From Candidatus Zipacnadum vermilionense (GTDB lineage: Bacteria > Armatimonadota > Zipacnadia > Zipacnadales > Zipacnadaceae), in the NCBI GenBank assembly GCA_029821755.1, contig JALGSV010000033.1, forward strand, positions 1 to 37,884: 37,884 bases of DNA, read 5' to 3'. The position numbers and the translations under genes were made by a program. Below the pieces are notes generated by a model. It searched no databases and was not told the origin of the DNA. It saw only the letters and a list, made by a program, of their open reading frames with translations. Of this stretch, positions 24,556 through 33,999 are shown in pieces (the stretch's first letter is position 1; each line of letters begins with the position of its first letter).

Positions 24556-27500
24556 TCATCTCTGCACGTTCACCTGCGTGACCGCCTGCACCCGCTGGCC
24601 GGTGTCAACGACGGCTTGGACTCGCACCAGATAAGTGCCCGAGGGCACCGCCGAGCCGCTCTCGGCCCGCAGGTTCCACCTCTGGGTATTGACTCCGGCG
24701 GCCACCACATTGCCTCTGCTCAGCCGCCGTATGACGCGCCCCGCGACGTTAAGCACCTCGACTGACACCTGGCACGACGAACTCACGCTGTAGGTGACGA
24801 CCACGGTCGTGCCGGCCTGCTGCGCCGAGGCCGCGGTGATTACCAGGTTGTCGGTTCCACGTGGCGCCACCTCCAGCCGGAAGTGCCGCACCGCGCCCGC
24901 CGCGCCGGTCCGGAAGGTGTACTGCGGGGTCGTCCGCATGTACACGCTTCGCCCGCCGTCCTCATCCACCAGCGTCACCGACAGGTCGTTCGGCACCTGC
25001 GACAGGTCGGGTAGGCCGATAGTGACCTCGGTCTTGGCCAGATCCGTGGCGACCACGAACTCCCACGACTGGGGACCCGCGCCCGCCGGCTTGAGCTGCT
25101 GGGCCAGTGCGTTGCCGGCCTCGTCCACGAAGTACAGGTCCACACTCCCGGGCATGGTCGGCGGATTGGCGACCTCGTAGGCGCCCTCAGAGCGCACCCC
25201 GGCCGCGCTGCACAGGTCCGCCCGGTTTCCGGCCCGCGCCGTCACCGGGATCACGTAGCCGCCCTCGCCGAGCGCCAGGCTCTGCGGTTCGACCTGTTCC
25301 GCGGCGCTGGCCACGGCCGGCGCCATCGCGGAGATCGAGGTGACGCCCACCAGGCTCCGGATCCAAGCGCCCTCCCACGGTCTCACGAACGTCCGGGCCA
25401 CGTTTATCCCCGGCATGCTGGCCACGAACAGGTAGCTGCCGGTGTCGTGGTCATAGACGAATACGTACGGATCGGTCCCGTTGGCGATAGCCGGCCGCAG
25501 ATTGGCTACAGGCAGGTCCACCGGGAACGGATTGCCCATCATGTTCCACGTCGGCCCCAGGGAGATCGCGAAGGGCGCCGTAGTGGATACCGACATGCCG
25601 GATCCAGTCAGAGTGTACGGCGCGGGGTAAGACACGAAGTAACCCTTGCCCGGCCGCACGTCCAGCACACTCGCAGCCCCCGCATCGCCCGGTCCCATGT
25701 ACCCCGGAGGCGAAGCCATCGGGCTCCACCGCCGAACCGCGGCGGTCCCGAATACGGTAGTCACTGTGCGGTCCAGCGGATCGAACGGCACTCCTACCAT
25801 GCTGATGCCCGCGGGGAAAGTAGTGGCGAAGGCCCGGTAGGCCGTGAAGTCCAGCGAAGTCGCGGTCGGCACCGTCGCCGTCCGGTTGGTGGGCACGAAG
25901 GCCCAATCGGTGCTCGTGGGGGTGACCGTTACGTCCCCCGGTAGCAGCCCGCTGATGTCGTACCGTCCCTGCGCATTGGTGGTAGCGGTATGCGTACCGT
26001 CACTGACCTGCACGCCCGGTACCGGGTTGCCCACTGAGTCGAGAATGAAGCCACTGACGCTGTAGGTCATCGGCGCGGCTACGAAATCCACACCGTTCAC
26101 CGAAGCGTCACTGACCACCACCCGCCGATTGCCCGGGGTGAAGCTGAAGAACTCCAAGCCCGGCACTACCGTATAGGTCCCGTTCGCTACGCCTAGCAGC
26201 GAGTAGCGCCCGTCTGCCCCGGTAGTGGCGGTGACCACTCCATTGGTCACCGCTACGCCCGGCTTGCCCGAACCATCCCCCATCATCACCCGCCCATTGA
26301 TGGCGAACAGCGTGGTGAAGGTCCAGTCGAACGTGGGCATGGCGTTGCCCGCTCGGTCACTGGCGTCGACCCGTAGCGTGGTGAGAACCCCCGCGGGCAG
26401 CCCGCCTGCCGGTCCGTACGTCACGACGACGTCGTTGAGGTCCGCCGAGTTGATCTGCAGGTCCGCCGCCGGCACTTGCACCCCGTTGACTCGCAGCTCG
26501 ATGCTGCTCACGTCCACGCCCGAGACATCATCTCTTACGTGGAAGCTGATCGGGTTGCCCGGCGACACCCCTGTCGCCCCCTGAGGCGGTGACAGGTCGG
26601 TCACCCGCGGCGGGGTCACGTCGGCGACGGTCCAGAAGCGCCAGGTCTGGTCGCTCTGATTGGCCAGTGTATCCCGCGACACCACCCGCACCCGAACCAC
26701 CTGGTTCCAGACGAACGCGCCCTGGTAGGTGATCGTGACGGTGTTCGGTGTCCCCGTCGCCGGCTGCATGGTGGCCCTGCTGGTCACGTCCCTGCTGCGG
26801 ACGAACACCTGGATACTGCTCAGGTCAATGCCGGACGGGTCCGTCAGATCAAACGAGATGCTCGAACCCAGCGGCACTTCTGTCGCGTTCGGCACCGGCG
26901 ACTCGTTCACCGCGTCCGGCCCATTTGCGTCTATCGTCATCGCCGACTTGGACTGGACATTCTTGTTCTCGTTCGGTATCTCATCGAAGCCCGTTACGGC
27001 CGCATAGTAGGTGGTCTGGGTCTGTAGGCCTGTGACCTCGTAGGAGGTAACCGTCGGCCCTAACGTGGCCACCGGCGTCATTCCCACTACCGTCGTGAAT
27101 GCCGTGTCGGACAGCCAGACGTGGTACCCGGCGATGTCATCGGGCGCCGGGTAGGTTCCCCAGTCCAGCAGGATGCTAGTGCCCTGCGTCCCGCTTTGTA
27201 CCGTCAGGAAGGGCCGCACCGACGGCGGCGCCGTGCTGTCCACAATCAGGACCTCTGCCGACGAGACATCCGGGCTCGGGCTGCTTGCCATATCCGGATC
27301 GTCATACGTAGCCGTCACCGTTATGCCCGTCGGCCCCGGCTGCACATTCAGCTCTCCGTCGTTGGAGGCCCCCGACTTGCCCACGGTCGGTAGCGCCTGA
27401 CGGAACACGCCCAGCACGGGATCGAAGGAGTTGAGCGTTACCGTCTCGCTCTCCCCGACCAAGGACACGGTCACCTCCACCGACGGCTCACCGGCCTTGT

Positions 27501-30500
27501 CGGGATCGGTGACCTGCAGGTAGAGCGTGGAGCCCTCCTCCGCCTGAGTAATCTGCGTCCAGGTGCTATCGTTGATCGTCAACGTCGAGGGGTCGTCCAC
27601 CCACGGTCCCACCGAGGCCGCGGACTCCCCATCCGGCCAGGACACGGCCCCGGTATAGAAGCGATACTCATGCTCCCCGTAGCCCAGCGCCGTGGAATCC
27701 CCACGCAGGTCGATGTAGTAGGTCACACCCGCCACGTAGTCGTTGTCGGCCGGGTTGAGCTTGCTCAGTTGCGTCGGGTGCAGATTGCCGTCAATCTCCA
27801 CGTACACGCCGCTCACCGGCGCTATGTTGTCGACGTTCGAGTAGACGATGGAGTAGCGGAAGATCGTGCTCAGGTCCCCGACCAGCGGGGTGAGCGTCTG
27901 CGTCGGATCGCCGTTCGGCGGGGCCAGCACGCCCGGAGCCCGGTTCAGGTCTACCATGAACTCCTGCACGCCGCTCCATTCCGACAGCGCCCCCAGCGTA
28001 TCCTCGCTCTTCACCCGCCACGACCAAAGGGTCAGATCGACTAGCGCGTCGGTCACCGTGACCTGGTTGCTCGTGTTCGTGTACTGGAAGTCATACGCCC
28101 CACCGGCGAAGCCGTCCTTGCTGAGCTGGATGGTGTAGCGCACCACCCGGTCCCCTGGGTCGGGATCCTTCGCCGGATTCCAGCGCAGCACCGGGTTGGC
28201 CACGCTCACGATTTCCCGTTGCGACGGGGAGAACCCGGTCTCCGGCGGGAATGGCGGATGGTTCACAATTACCACCGGCCCCGGCGCCGGTTCGCCAGTG
28301 CTGACCGCCGGGCCGAACCAGTCGTTCGCGGTTGCCCCGCCGGCGGCCCAGATGCTGCCGTCGTTGGCCTGCACCCGAATCCAGTGCTGTCCCGGTGGGC
28401 GAGATACCGTACGGGCGGTTTGGTACTCCACGCCCGCCACGTAGTTGCCGTCCGTCGCCGTGACCTTGACCATGTCGAAGACGGCGTCCGGACTGTCTGC
28501 CGGCTGCGTCAATGACGAGTACAGCCCCACTCGGATGGACCCCGGGGGCGTGTTGTCCGGGTCCCTATACGTCGCGAAGATCAGGAATTCCGTCGCCGGC
28601 GTCCCGTCGAAGGTGACGCTCGGGTCGGGGTGATACCCGCCCGACAAACCCTGGTCCGGCGAATAGGCGTCAAAGACCCGGAAGGTATCTCCCAGCACCA
28701 CCCGGTCGGCCACCAGGTCGCCCGTGCCACTCACCTTATGCACGGTCATGGTGCTCGTGGTGTTGGCATCGATCTCATACACCCGCAACTTCGCCAGCCC
28801 CGTGCGGAACTGTAGGAACTTCCCGACCAGACTACCGTCCTCGTAGGCCGTCCGCCCCAGCGGCCGGATGTAGTCCAGGTGGGTCTCGTCGATCACTCTG
28901 ATCAGCGTATCCGCCGCCGGTGGCGTGAAGTAGATCGCGCTCATCTTCGGCGCGCGGTTGCCGATCACCAGCGGCCCCTCGTAGTAGCTGTTGGGGCTGG
29001 ACGGTAGCCGGGTCATCTCCCCCTCGACCTTCAAGTCGGTCGGGGTCGAGCCAGCACTCATGAAGTACTGCTCCCAGTTGACCCAGTACGCCCAGTTGTC
29101 CCAGAACTCAAAGTAGTAGTTGTGTAGGCCCGGATCCAGTTGCACCCCGGCCCGCGCCGTATCGAACACGAAGTCGGCCCCGTCGAAGTAGTTGGTGTCG
29201 CCCGCCACAGCCGGGTCCATGGTAGCGCCAAACCAATCTACCACCTGGAACCTGTCCCCCACCTGGATCCCGGCGGGCAGAGCCCCGCTGACGGTGATGG
29301 TCCCCTGACCCGCACCCACGGTGTTGCCGGTGATGACCAGTTCCTGTGAGGAGACAGCTCCCGTCTGGAAATGCACCTTCATGGCCGGCCTGCCTGCCGG
29401 GTTGAAGGCGCCCACCGGGTAGGGACTGCCGCCCCCGGCGGGGACCGGCGTCAGAAACTCGTAGGTGATAGTGCTGCCCGCCAGGCTCTTGACCTGCATC
29501 TGCCCCTGCACATCGCCGAACAGGTCGATCCAGATGAGAGCCTTGAAGGGCCGGTCGCCCTGCGGGTTGGCGTCCCGCACCATCCCGTCCTTGTCCGTGT
29601 ACCGGGTCTTGAACACGAAGTCCTGCCCCTGCGTACCCGAGGCCGGCGTAAGCCCTTGGTTGTCCAGCACCGGCTTGTTGTTCACCCGGAACCAGTAGTA
29701 GTTGTTAGCGCCGGGCGGGACCCCCAAGTACCCCGGGTCGTCGTTCGGCCGGGAGGGGTAGATCGCGGTGCCAGTGCCGTCGCTGAAGGAGAAGTAGTAC
29801 TGGTAGTCGCCGGCGCCGCCCCCGCCGGGGAGAGAAACCGCGGCCGCCTGGTAGTAGTACACGCAGCCGTCGGTGTAGTTCGTGTCCGCCGGGTAGACCT
29901 TCTGCATACTGAACCCCTGCCAGCCCGTCGTCGGCGTCCCCGACGCATCGGTCTTGCGGATGAAGACCTGGGTCGCCTGAGGCGCCGTATTGTCGGACTG
30001 CCAGTAGTTGATGCGGAACACGAAATTGGTGTCGGTGGTCCACTTGCCGCCTCGATAGGCCGAGCGCTGGCTAATGTCCGGATTGTAGGCCACCGTCTCG
30101 TTGGAGATATTCGCATAGTTGGGCGAGATTGTATCCTCGTTGGTGAAGCGATGCGAGGACAGGCCGTTGGTGCTGTAGCCACCCAGGCCCGCGCCGATAT
30201 TGGCGGTCGGTCCCGCCACCGGCTCCCAGGGCTCGCCCGTGTCCGCCAAGGGGTTGAAGGGATTGGGCCGGGTTCCCCCCACCGCGGGGCCCAGCGCGTT
30301 CAGATACTGCCCCGGCGTGGGGAAGCCCCGCTCGACCGCGTTCAGCGGTCCCTCTTCGAAGTACGGATGCGCCGTCAACACGGGGTTAACCTTGGGGTAA
30401 GTCAGGCTGCTGAAGGGATACCCATAGCCACCCGCTTCCAAGTCTCGCTGCCAGGGCCACTCGCCACCAATTGCCTTGATGTACCTGCGATTGCTGTTGG

Positions 30501-32859
30501 TGGGTCCGTCGTTGACCATGACCTTCGTAGTCAGCGCGTCGCCGGGCCTGCCCTGCAGCACGACGCACATGGGGCCCACCCGTTGCGTACCGGTGGAGTC
30601 ATTCAGCTCCCAGATAGGCGGATCCCAGTCCCGACAGGTCAGGAATTGATAGCTATGGGAGCCGGCGCGCATCGCCGCGTACGCGTTGGAGGTCGGCCTC
30701 CCGACCAATCCCGAGAAAGCCGTGTCCCAAGTATCTTGGCCGAGGGGGTCGTACGCGAAGAGAAACGCGTTGTGCAGCATCTGCAGGTAGTTGGTCGGTG
30801 CGATGTCATACTTGTAGATCACGCCTGTCCGCAGAGTGCCGTTATCCGGCTCCATGTAGTAGGGCCGGTCCACCGCCTCATCGATCACGAGAACGGCGTG
30901 GGGATCGCTGCCGCCCGCCCCCGCGTCCCCCGTCAGGTCCAGGTGGGGGTCCTGTTGGCTGCCATACATCCAGGCCCTTTCGGCGCTGTCACCGGCGACC
31001 GATTTGTTGTCGTGGTCCACGATGCCGTTCTTGATGACATCGTAGCTAAAGAAGTTGAAATCCACGAAGTTGCCGTTCTCTCCGAATTCCGAAGTGGGCG
31101 TGGCGTAGCTTTGCCAGGCGCTACGCAGTTCGGGCCAGCCCGACAGCCCACTGAAGTACTTGAGCCGGAAGGTGTAAGCATCGCCGCCCGCTCCGTTGTC
31201 CGGTTCCGTCGCGGCCCCCGTCACGGCGCGAGTAACCGACAGCGGGTCGACGCCGGTGGCTTGGCCCGAGTACCAGGCTTGCATCTCCCCGCTGGCCGAG
31301 ATGAAATTGCCGACAGCACTGTGCAGGGCCAGCGGCACGGTGGTCTGAGTGCCCGTCCAAATGATGGGAGGCTGCCCCTGATAGTAGCCCCCTGCTGGAT
31401 ACTCCTCATCGCTCACCCAACTGCTCCAAAACATGGTGAACCTGAAGGTCGAGCTCCCCCCAGGAACGGTACCGACCAGCCAGTCTGAGTGGAATCCAGA
31501 GAACGGGCCTACGGTAATCCAGGAAAACAGTCCGGAGGGGCTCCAGGAGACGCCAAAATGCTGCGGCAAATCGTTGGCGTGGACCGCATCAAAGAGTTGG
31601 GCGGGATCCATGACGTGCGCTTGATCCTGTATCTCGAAGAGGTCGCGCAGGTGGAAATGATCGGCGGCGGCCAGTCCCGCCGGGAGATCCTCGATCGTGG
31701 TCACGAAGGTGCCGCCGCCGTCCTGGCCGTTGCTGTCCACCGTCAGGACGGTGTTGGCGGCGAGGCCGTCGGTGATCTCCAGGGTCAGAACGTCCAGCGA
31801 ACCGGCGGCGTACACGTTGCCGGTGTAGTAGATCTTCTTGGCCGCGGTCGCGGTTACCGTCAGTTGCTTGAGCAGAGTCAGCGGCAGCGGGGTAGTCGTT
31901 GTAATCCACGTGGCGCCGCTAGCCAAGTCGGTGCCATTGCCCAGGATCCGTATAGTTTGAGAAGCCGTAGGGGCTGTGAGGAACTTCATGCGTTGACCGG
32001 CCAGGGAACCGGGCCCAAAGGCACCGCCGATGTAGTAGAACTTGGTGGTGGTCGGAATCGACACTACCGTGCGAATCGGCAAGAGGCCGAAGGGCAGGTC
32101 ATCATCGGTATCGATAAAGTAGCCGGTGGCATCGCTGCTGTTCGACTCGATGAGGAAGTTCTGCCCGGCGGCCACCCCTCGGGTGAACCGCAAGGTCTCC
32201 CCAAACAAGGAACCCGTCAGATATTGCGCCAAAGTGACAACGCCCTCATAGTAGACAAGGTCGGGGGCGGGGTTCGCATAAATGTCCAGGTTAGCGCAGA
32301 CGCGGGCGTCCAGGGCTGTGGCCAAGGTGATGTAGGTGCCGATGGTGTCAGAGTCGTTGGTGAGCACGGTGTATGGCCCGAACTGGCCCAGCGGGTTGTT
32401 GACTACGAGGTCGTAGGCGCCGAGAGCCCCCGGGGCAAACGGCTGCCAAGAGACGAAGTAGATCTTCTTGCGGTCAGGGCTCGGATTATACAAGCGGATG
32501 TTCCATGTGCCGGTGGCGACAGCGCGGCCGGCCGTCCACATGCCACCGGCCAGGGTCAGGGCTTTGCTGTAGGAAGCGCCGCTGGGGGCGGCCGGTTTGG
32601 TGCTGTAGCTGACTCCGCTCAGAAACAGGCCGTCCACACGCTCCTGGGGGACGCCGTCGTCGTTGATCTCATAGTCCCACTCCGGTTTGGCCCGGAACCA
32701 GCGTTGGGAGTTGGCCGTCGCTTCCCTCGGCCATACGCCCTCTCCACCGTAGCCGACTATAAGGTCCGCCGCTTGGACCGAGGGCAGCAGCAAGGTGGCG
32801 GTGAGAGCAACGAGGACAGTGAGAAGGGCAACACTGCGGAAGGGGATTCGGGTCTTCAT
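24556..32859 (-). CDS. Giant modular exported surface protein (about 2767 residues)
   Basis: A very large secreted beta-rich protein with signal peptide RSVALLTVLVALTATLLLPSVQA. The ATG at 32859 is chosen because GGAGG (32867-32871) sits 7 nt upstream; an in-frame ATG at 32904 lacks this. Modules by residue: three tandem copies of a ~55-residue LxFxTG...LPxGL...GDxFxV-type unit (about 215-405), and a unique Trp/Tyr-rich region (about 420-930). Four DxDN/YYF surface-type repeats follow (about 944-1750), with two further LxFxTG units nested at about 1154-1208 and 1341-1396. Then come fibronectin-like (1531-1650, 1875-1975) and Ig-like (1978-2180) domains, two carboxypeptidase-regulatory-like domains (2185-2340) and a FlgD/sorting-like C-terminus (2670-2767, ending SGTYLVRVQAVVDTGQ). 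Function is unknown; adhesion or glycan binding is inference. Confidence 0.9.
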   Translation of the reverse strand: MKTRIPFRSVALLTVLVALTATLLLPSVQAADLIVGYGGEGVWPREATANSQRWFRAKPEWDYEINDDGVPQERVDGLFLSGVSYSTKPAAPSGASYSKALTLAGGMWTAGRAVATGTWNIRLYNPSPDRKKIYFVSWQPFAPGALGAYDLVVNNPLGQFGPYTVLTNDSDTIGTYITLATALDARVCANLDIYANPAPDLVYYEGVVTLAQYLTGSLFGETLRFTRGVAAGQNFLIESNSSDATGYFIDTDDDLPFGLLPIRTVVSIPTTTKFYYIGGAFGPGSLAGQRMKFLTAPTASQTIRILGNGTDLASGATWITTTTPLPLTLLKQLTVTATAAKKIYYTGNVYAAGSLDVLTLEITDGLAANTVLTVDSNGQDGGGTFVTTIEDLPAGLAAADHFHLRDLFEIQDQAHVMDPAQLFDAVHANDLPQHFGVSWSPSGLFSWITVGPFSGFHSDWLVGTVPGGSSTFRFTMFWSSWVSDEEYPAGGYYQGQPPIIWTGTQTTVPLALHSAVGNFISASGEMQAWYSGQATGVDPLSVTRAVTGAATEPDNGAGGDAYTFRLKYFSGLSGWPELRSAWQSYATPTSEFGENGNFVDFNFFSYDVIKNGIVDHDNKSVAGDSAERAWMYGSQQDPHLDLTGDAGAGGSDPHAVLVIDEAVDRPYYMEPDNGTLRTGVIYKYDIAPTNYLQMLHNAFLFAYDPLGQDTWDTAFSGLVGRPTSNAYAAMRAGSHSYQFLTCRDWDPPIWELNDSTGTQRVGPMCVVLQGRPGDALTTKVMVNDGPTNSNRRYIKAIGGEWPWQRDLEAGGYGYPFSSLTYPKVNPVLTAHPYFEEGPLNAVERGFPTPGQYLNALGPAVGGTRPNPFNPLADTGEPWEPVAGPTANIGAGLGGYSTNGLSSHRFTNEDTISPNYANISNETVAYNPDISQRSAYRGGKWTTDTNFVFRINYWQSDNTAPQATQVFIRKTDASGTPTTGWQGFSMQKVYPADTNYTDGCVYYYQAAAVSLPGGGGAGDYQYYFSFSDGTGTAIYPSRPNDDPGYLGVPPGANNYYWFRVNNKPVLDNQGLTPASGTQGQDFVFKTRYTDKDGMVRDANPQGDRPFKALIWIDLFGDVQGQMQVKSLAGSTITYEFLTPVPAGGGSPYPVGAFNPAGRPAMKVHFQTGAVSSQELVITGNTVGAGQGTITVSGALPAGIQVGDRFQVVDWFGATMDPAVAGDTNYFDGADFVFDTARAGVQLDPGLHNYYFEFWDNWAYWVNWEQYFMSAGSTPTDLKVEGEMTRLPSSPNSYYEGPLVIGNRAPKMSAIYFTPPAADTLIRVIDETHLDYIRPLGRTAYEDGSLVGKFLQFRTGLAKLRVYEIDANTTSTMTVHKVSGTGDLVADRVVLGDTFRVFDAYSPDQGLSGGYHPDPSVTFDGTPATEFLIFATYRDPDNTPPGSIRVGLYSSLTQPADSPDAVFDMVKVTATDGNYVAGVEYQTARTVSRPPGQHWIRVQANDGSIWAAGGATANDWFGPAVSTGEPAPGPVVIVNHPPFPPETGFSPSQREIVSVANPVLRWNPAKDPDPGDRVVRYTIQLSKDGFAGGAYDFQYTNTSNQVTVTDALVDLTLWSWRVKSEDTLGALSEWSGVQEFMVDLNRAPGVLAPPNGDPTQTLTPLVGDLSTIFRYSIVYSNVDNIAPVSGVYVEIDGNLHPTQLSKLNPADNDYVAGVTYYIDLRGDSTALGYGEHEYRFYTGAVSWPDGESAASVGPWVDDPSTLTINDSTWTQITQAEEGSTLYLQVTDPDKAGEPSVEVTVSLVGESETVTLNSFDPVLGVFRQALPTVGKSGASNDGELNVQPGPTGITVTATYDDPDMASSPSPDVSSAEVLIVDSTAPPSVRPFLTVQSGTQGTSILLDWGTYPAPDDIAGYHVWLSDTAFTTVVGMTPVATLGPTVTSYEVTGLQTQTTYYAAVTGFDEIPNENKNVQSKSAMTIDANGPDAVNESPVPNATEVPLGSSISFDLTDPSGIDLSSIQVFVRSRDVTSRATMQPATGTPNTVTITYQGAFVWNQVVRVRVVSRDTLANQSDQTWRFWTVADVTPPRVTDLSPPQGATGVSPGNPISFHVRDDVSGVDVSSIELRVNGVQVPAADLQINSADLNDVVVTYGPAGGLPAGVLTTLRVDASDRAGNAMPTFDWTFTTLFAINGRVMMGDGSGKPGVAVTNGVVTATTGADGRYSLLGVANGTYTVVPGLEFFSFTPGNRRVVVSDASVNGVDFVAAPMTYSVSGFILDSVGNPVPGVQVSDGTHTATTNAQGRYDISGLLPGDVTVTPTSTDWAFVPTNRTATVPTATSLDFTAYRAFATTFPAGISMVGVPFDPLDRTVTTVFGTAAVRRWSPMASPPGYMGPGDAGAASVLDVRPGKGYFVSYPAPYTLTGSGMSVSTTAPFAISLGPTWNMMGNPFPVDLPVANLRPAIANGTDPYVFVYDHDTGSYLFVASMPGINVARTFVRPWEGAWIRSLVGVTSISAMAPAVASAAEQVEPQSLALGEGGYVIPVTARAGNRADLCSAAGVRSEGAYEVANPPTMPGSVDLYFVDEAGNALAQQLKPAGAGPQSWEFVVATDLAKTEVTIGLPDLSQVPNDLSVTLVDEDGGRSVYMRTTPQYTFRTGAAGAVRHFRLEVAPRGTDNLVITAASAQQAGTTVVVTYSVSSSCQVSVEVLNVAGRVIRRLSRGNVVAAGVNTQRWNLRAESGSAVPSGTYLVRVQAVVDTGQRVQAVTQVNVQR

Positions 32860-33080
32860 CTGAGTTCCTCCGAGCGCTAGGTTGACGGCGGTTGCATTGG
32901 TCATATTGCCGGATGGAGACCGGGCCTGGACCCGGCCCGCCCGAGAGGTCCGACATGCGCCCTCCCGGGCAACGACACCAGGCCCTGCCCCCAGCGAGGG
33001 GGCGGCTCGACAAGCCTCTTTCCTCCCTGGCGCCGCACACCCCGAACGGCCCGTCCCCGGGCAGGGAGAACACAGGGTAC
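32860..33080 (-). promoter_or_regulatory. Long GC-rich 5' leader of the giant gene
   Basis: About 220 nt lie between the predicted transcription start and the ATG. Several GC stems are visible (for example CCGGG-CCTGGA-CCCGG near 32930-32945). I could not match it to a known riboswitch class, and no gene is supported here. Confidence 0.35.
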
Positions 33081-33085
33081 AACGT

Positions 33086-33115
33086 ATTCTATACCAAACA
33101 GCGCCTGCAAGTCAA
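33086..33115 (-). promoter_or_regulatory. Promoter of the giant-gene operon
   Basis: On the minus strand TTGACT (33115-33110) is followed by TAGAAT (33091-33086) at 18-base spacing, or TATAGA (33093-33088) at 16. It lies in the most AT-rich patch of this region. Good sigma-70-type match; transcription would start near 33080. Confidence 0.6.
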
Positions 33116-33256
33116 TTGTAATCCAGAGCGGTTCTTGCGACTGTCCCAAACGCCGGGAGCCGCACCTTCCTGCCCTGCCCGCTCTCCCGCCCGCGCCGCC
33201 GCCGGAGCGCTACTAGCGCCTGTCGTAGTCCGGGTCATATACTCAAATGCCCACCC

Positions 33257-33411
33257 TCAATGCGCGGTCTCCGCGCCTTCGCCCTCCGCGAGAGCTTCCC
33301 TCGCATGACCTAAGACGCACGGAAGCGGCTCGCGAATCCCTACCTCTCGCTCTATGTCCAGCAGCATTCTCTTCATCTCCAGCCCTCCCCCAAACCCTCC
33401 CAGCCCTCCCC
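33257..33411 (-). pseudogene. Frame-displaced C-terminus of the alkyltransferase
   Basis: In the frame next to that of the alkyltransferase, this stretch encodes [24 protein letters not shown], the expected family C-terminus, and then runs about 25 further residues to a stop at 33257. It joins the upstream frame if one G is added to the G4 run (minus strand) at 33408-33411. Confidence 0.75.
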
Positions 33412-33846
33412 GGAGGCCACGACCCGGTGGCACGGCACAATCAGCGGCACCGGATTGCGCCCCAGCGCCTGTCCCACCGCCCGCGCCGCTCCCGGTGACC
33501 CCACCAACCGTGCCAACTCCCCGTAGCTTACCGTTTCCCCATACGGCACCTGCGCGCACGCCTCCAGCACCTGCCTGGTGAACCCTCTTAGCCGATCCCA
33601 GTCGACCGGCACGCTAAAGTCCCGCCGCTGCCTGGCCAGGTACTCGGCAACCTCCCCCAGCGATCGCCCCGCCATCTGCGCCGCTGCCGCCGACACCTGC
33701 GGCCCCTGCGGCCCCTCCTCCGCCCACTCCTCCTGTGGCCACTCGACCGCCCATACCCCCTTGTCACTAGCCCACACCCGCAGCCACCCACCCTCCACCC
33801 GTCCCGCCGCCATCGCCAGTCCTCCCGCCCGTTGGCTCCTGCTCAT
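33373..33846 (-). CDS. ogt: Methylated-DNA-[protein]-cysteine S-methyltransferase, C-terminally frameshifted
   Basis: A suicide DNA-repair protein that moves alkyl groups from O6-alkylguanine to its own cysteine. Visible are the helix-turn-helix region ([49 protein letters not shown]) and the active-site motif PCHRV. After VVAS the frame reads [12 protein letters not shown] and stops. The expected family ending [14 protein letters not shown] is encoded one frame over. So this is a single-base indel in a G-run, either a sequencing or assembly error or a real mutation. The active-site Cys is retained but the C-terminal helix is lost. The gene is divergent from rodA, with its start codon 5 bp from the rodA -35 region. 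Confidence 0.88.
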   Translation of the reverse strand: MSRSQRAGGLAMAAGRVEGGWLRVWASDKGVWAVEWPQEEWAEEGPQGPQVSAAAAQMAGRSLGEVAEYLARQRRDFSVPVDWDRLRGFTRQVLEACAQVPYGETVSYGELARLVGSPGAARAVGQALGRNPVPLIVPCHRVVASGEGWEGLGEGWR

Positions 33847-33850
33847 CGGC

Positions 33851-33879
33851 TTCCGCCCCTCCCGCGTTTGTGATATACT
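33851..33879 (+). promoter_or_regulatory. Putative rodA promoter
   Basis: TTCCGC (33851-33856), a 17-base spacer and TATACT (33874-33879) in the ogt-rodA divergent gap. The -10 is good, the -35 weak. It would leave a leader of about 115 nt ending in a strong ribosome-binding site. Confidence 0.4.
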
Positions 33880-33999
33880 GGATACGTCTTTTCAGTGCCT
33901 TGTGTCCGGCTCCGCGTCCTGCATCCCTCGGAGCCCTGTCAGGACCTTTACACCAGCCGTTCCGCAGTCGTTCGGCTTCCTCCAGAGGAGGCTCGCGTC

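Noticed and set aside
29371-31488. 705-codon open frame on the + strand opposite the giant gene
   Set aside because: It is antisense to a clearly coding protein with strong domain signals, has no recognisable domain, and is explained by codon bias of the GC-rich minus-strand gene.
32669-33082. Separate small minus-strand gene overlapping the giant gene's start
   Set aside because: It lies in another frame across the leader and signal-peptide region and resembles no family.
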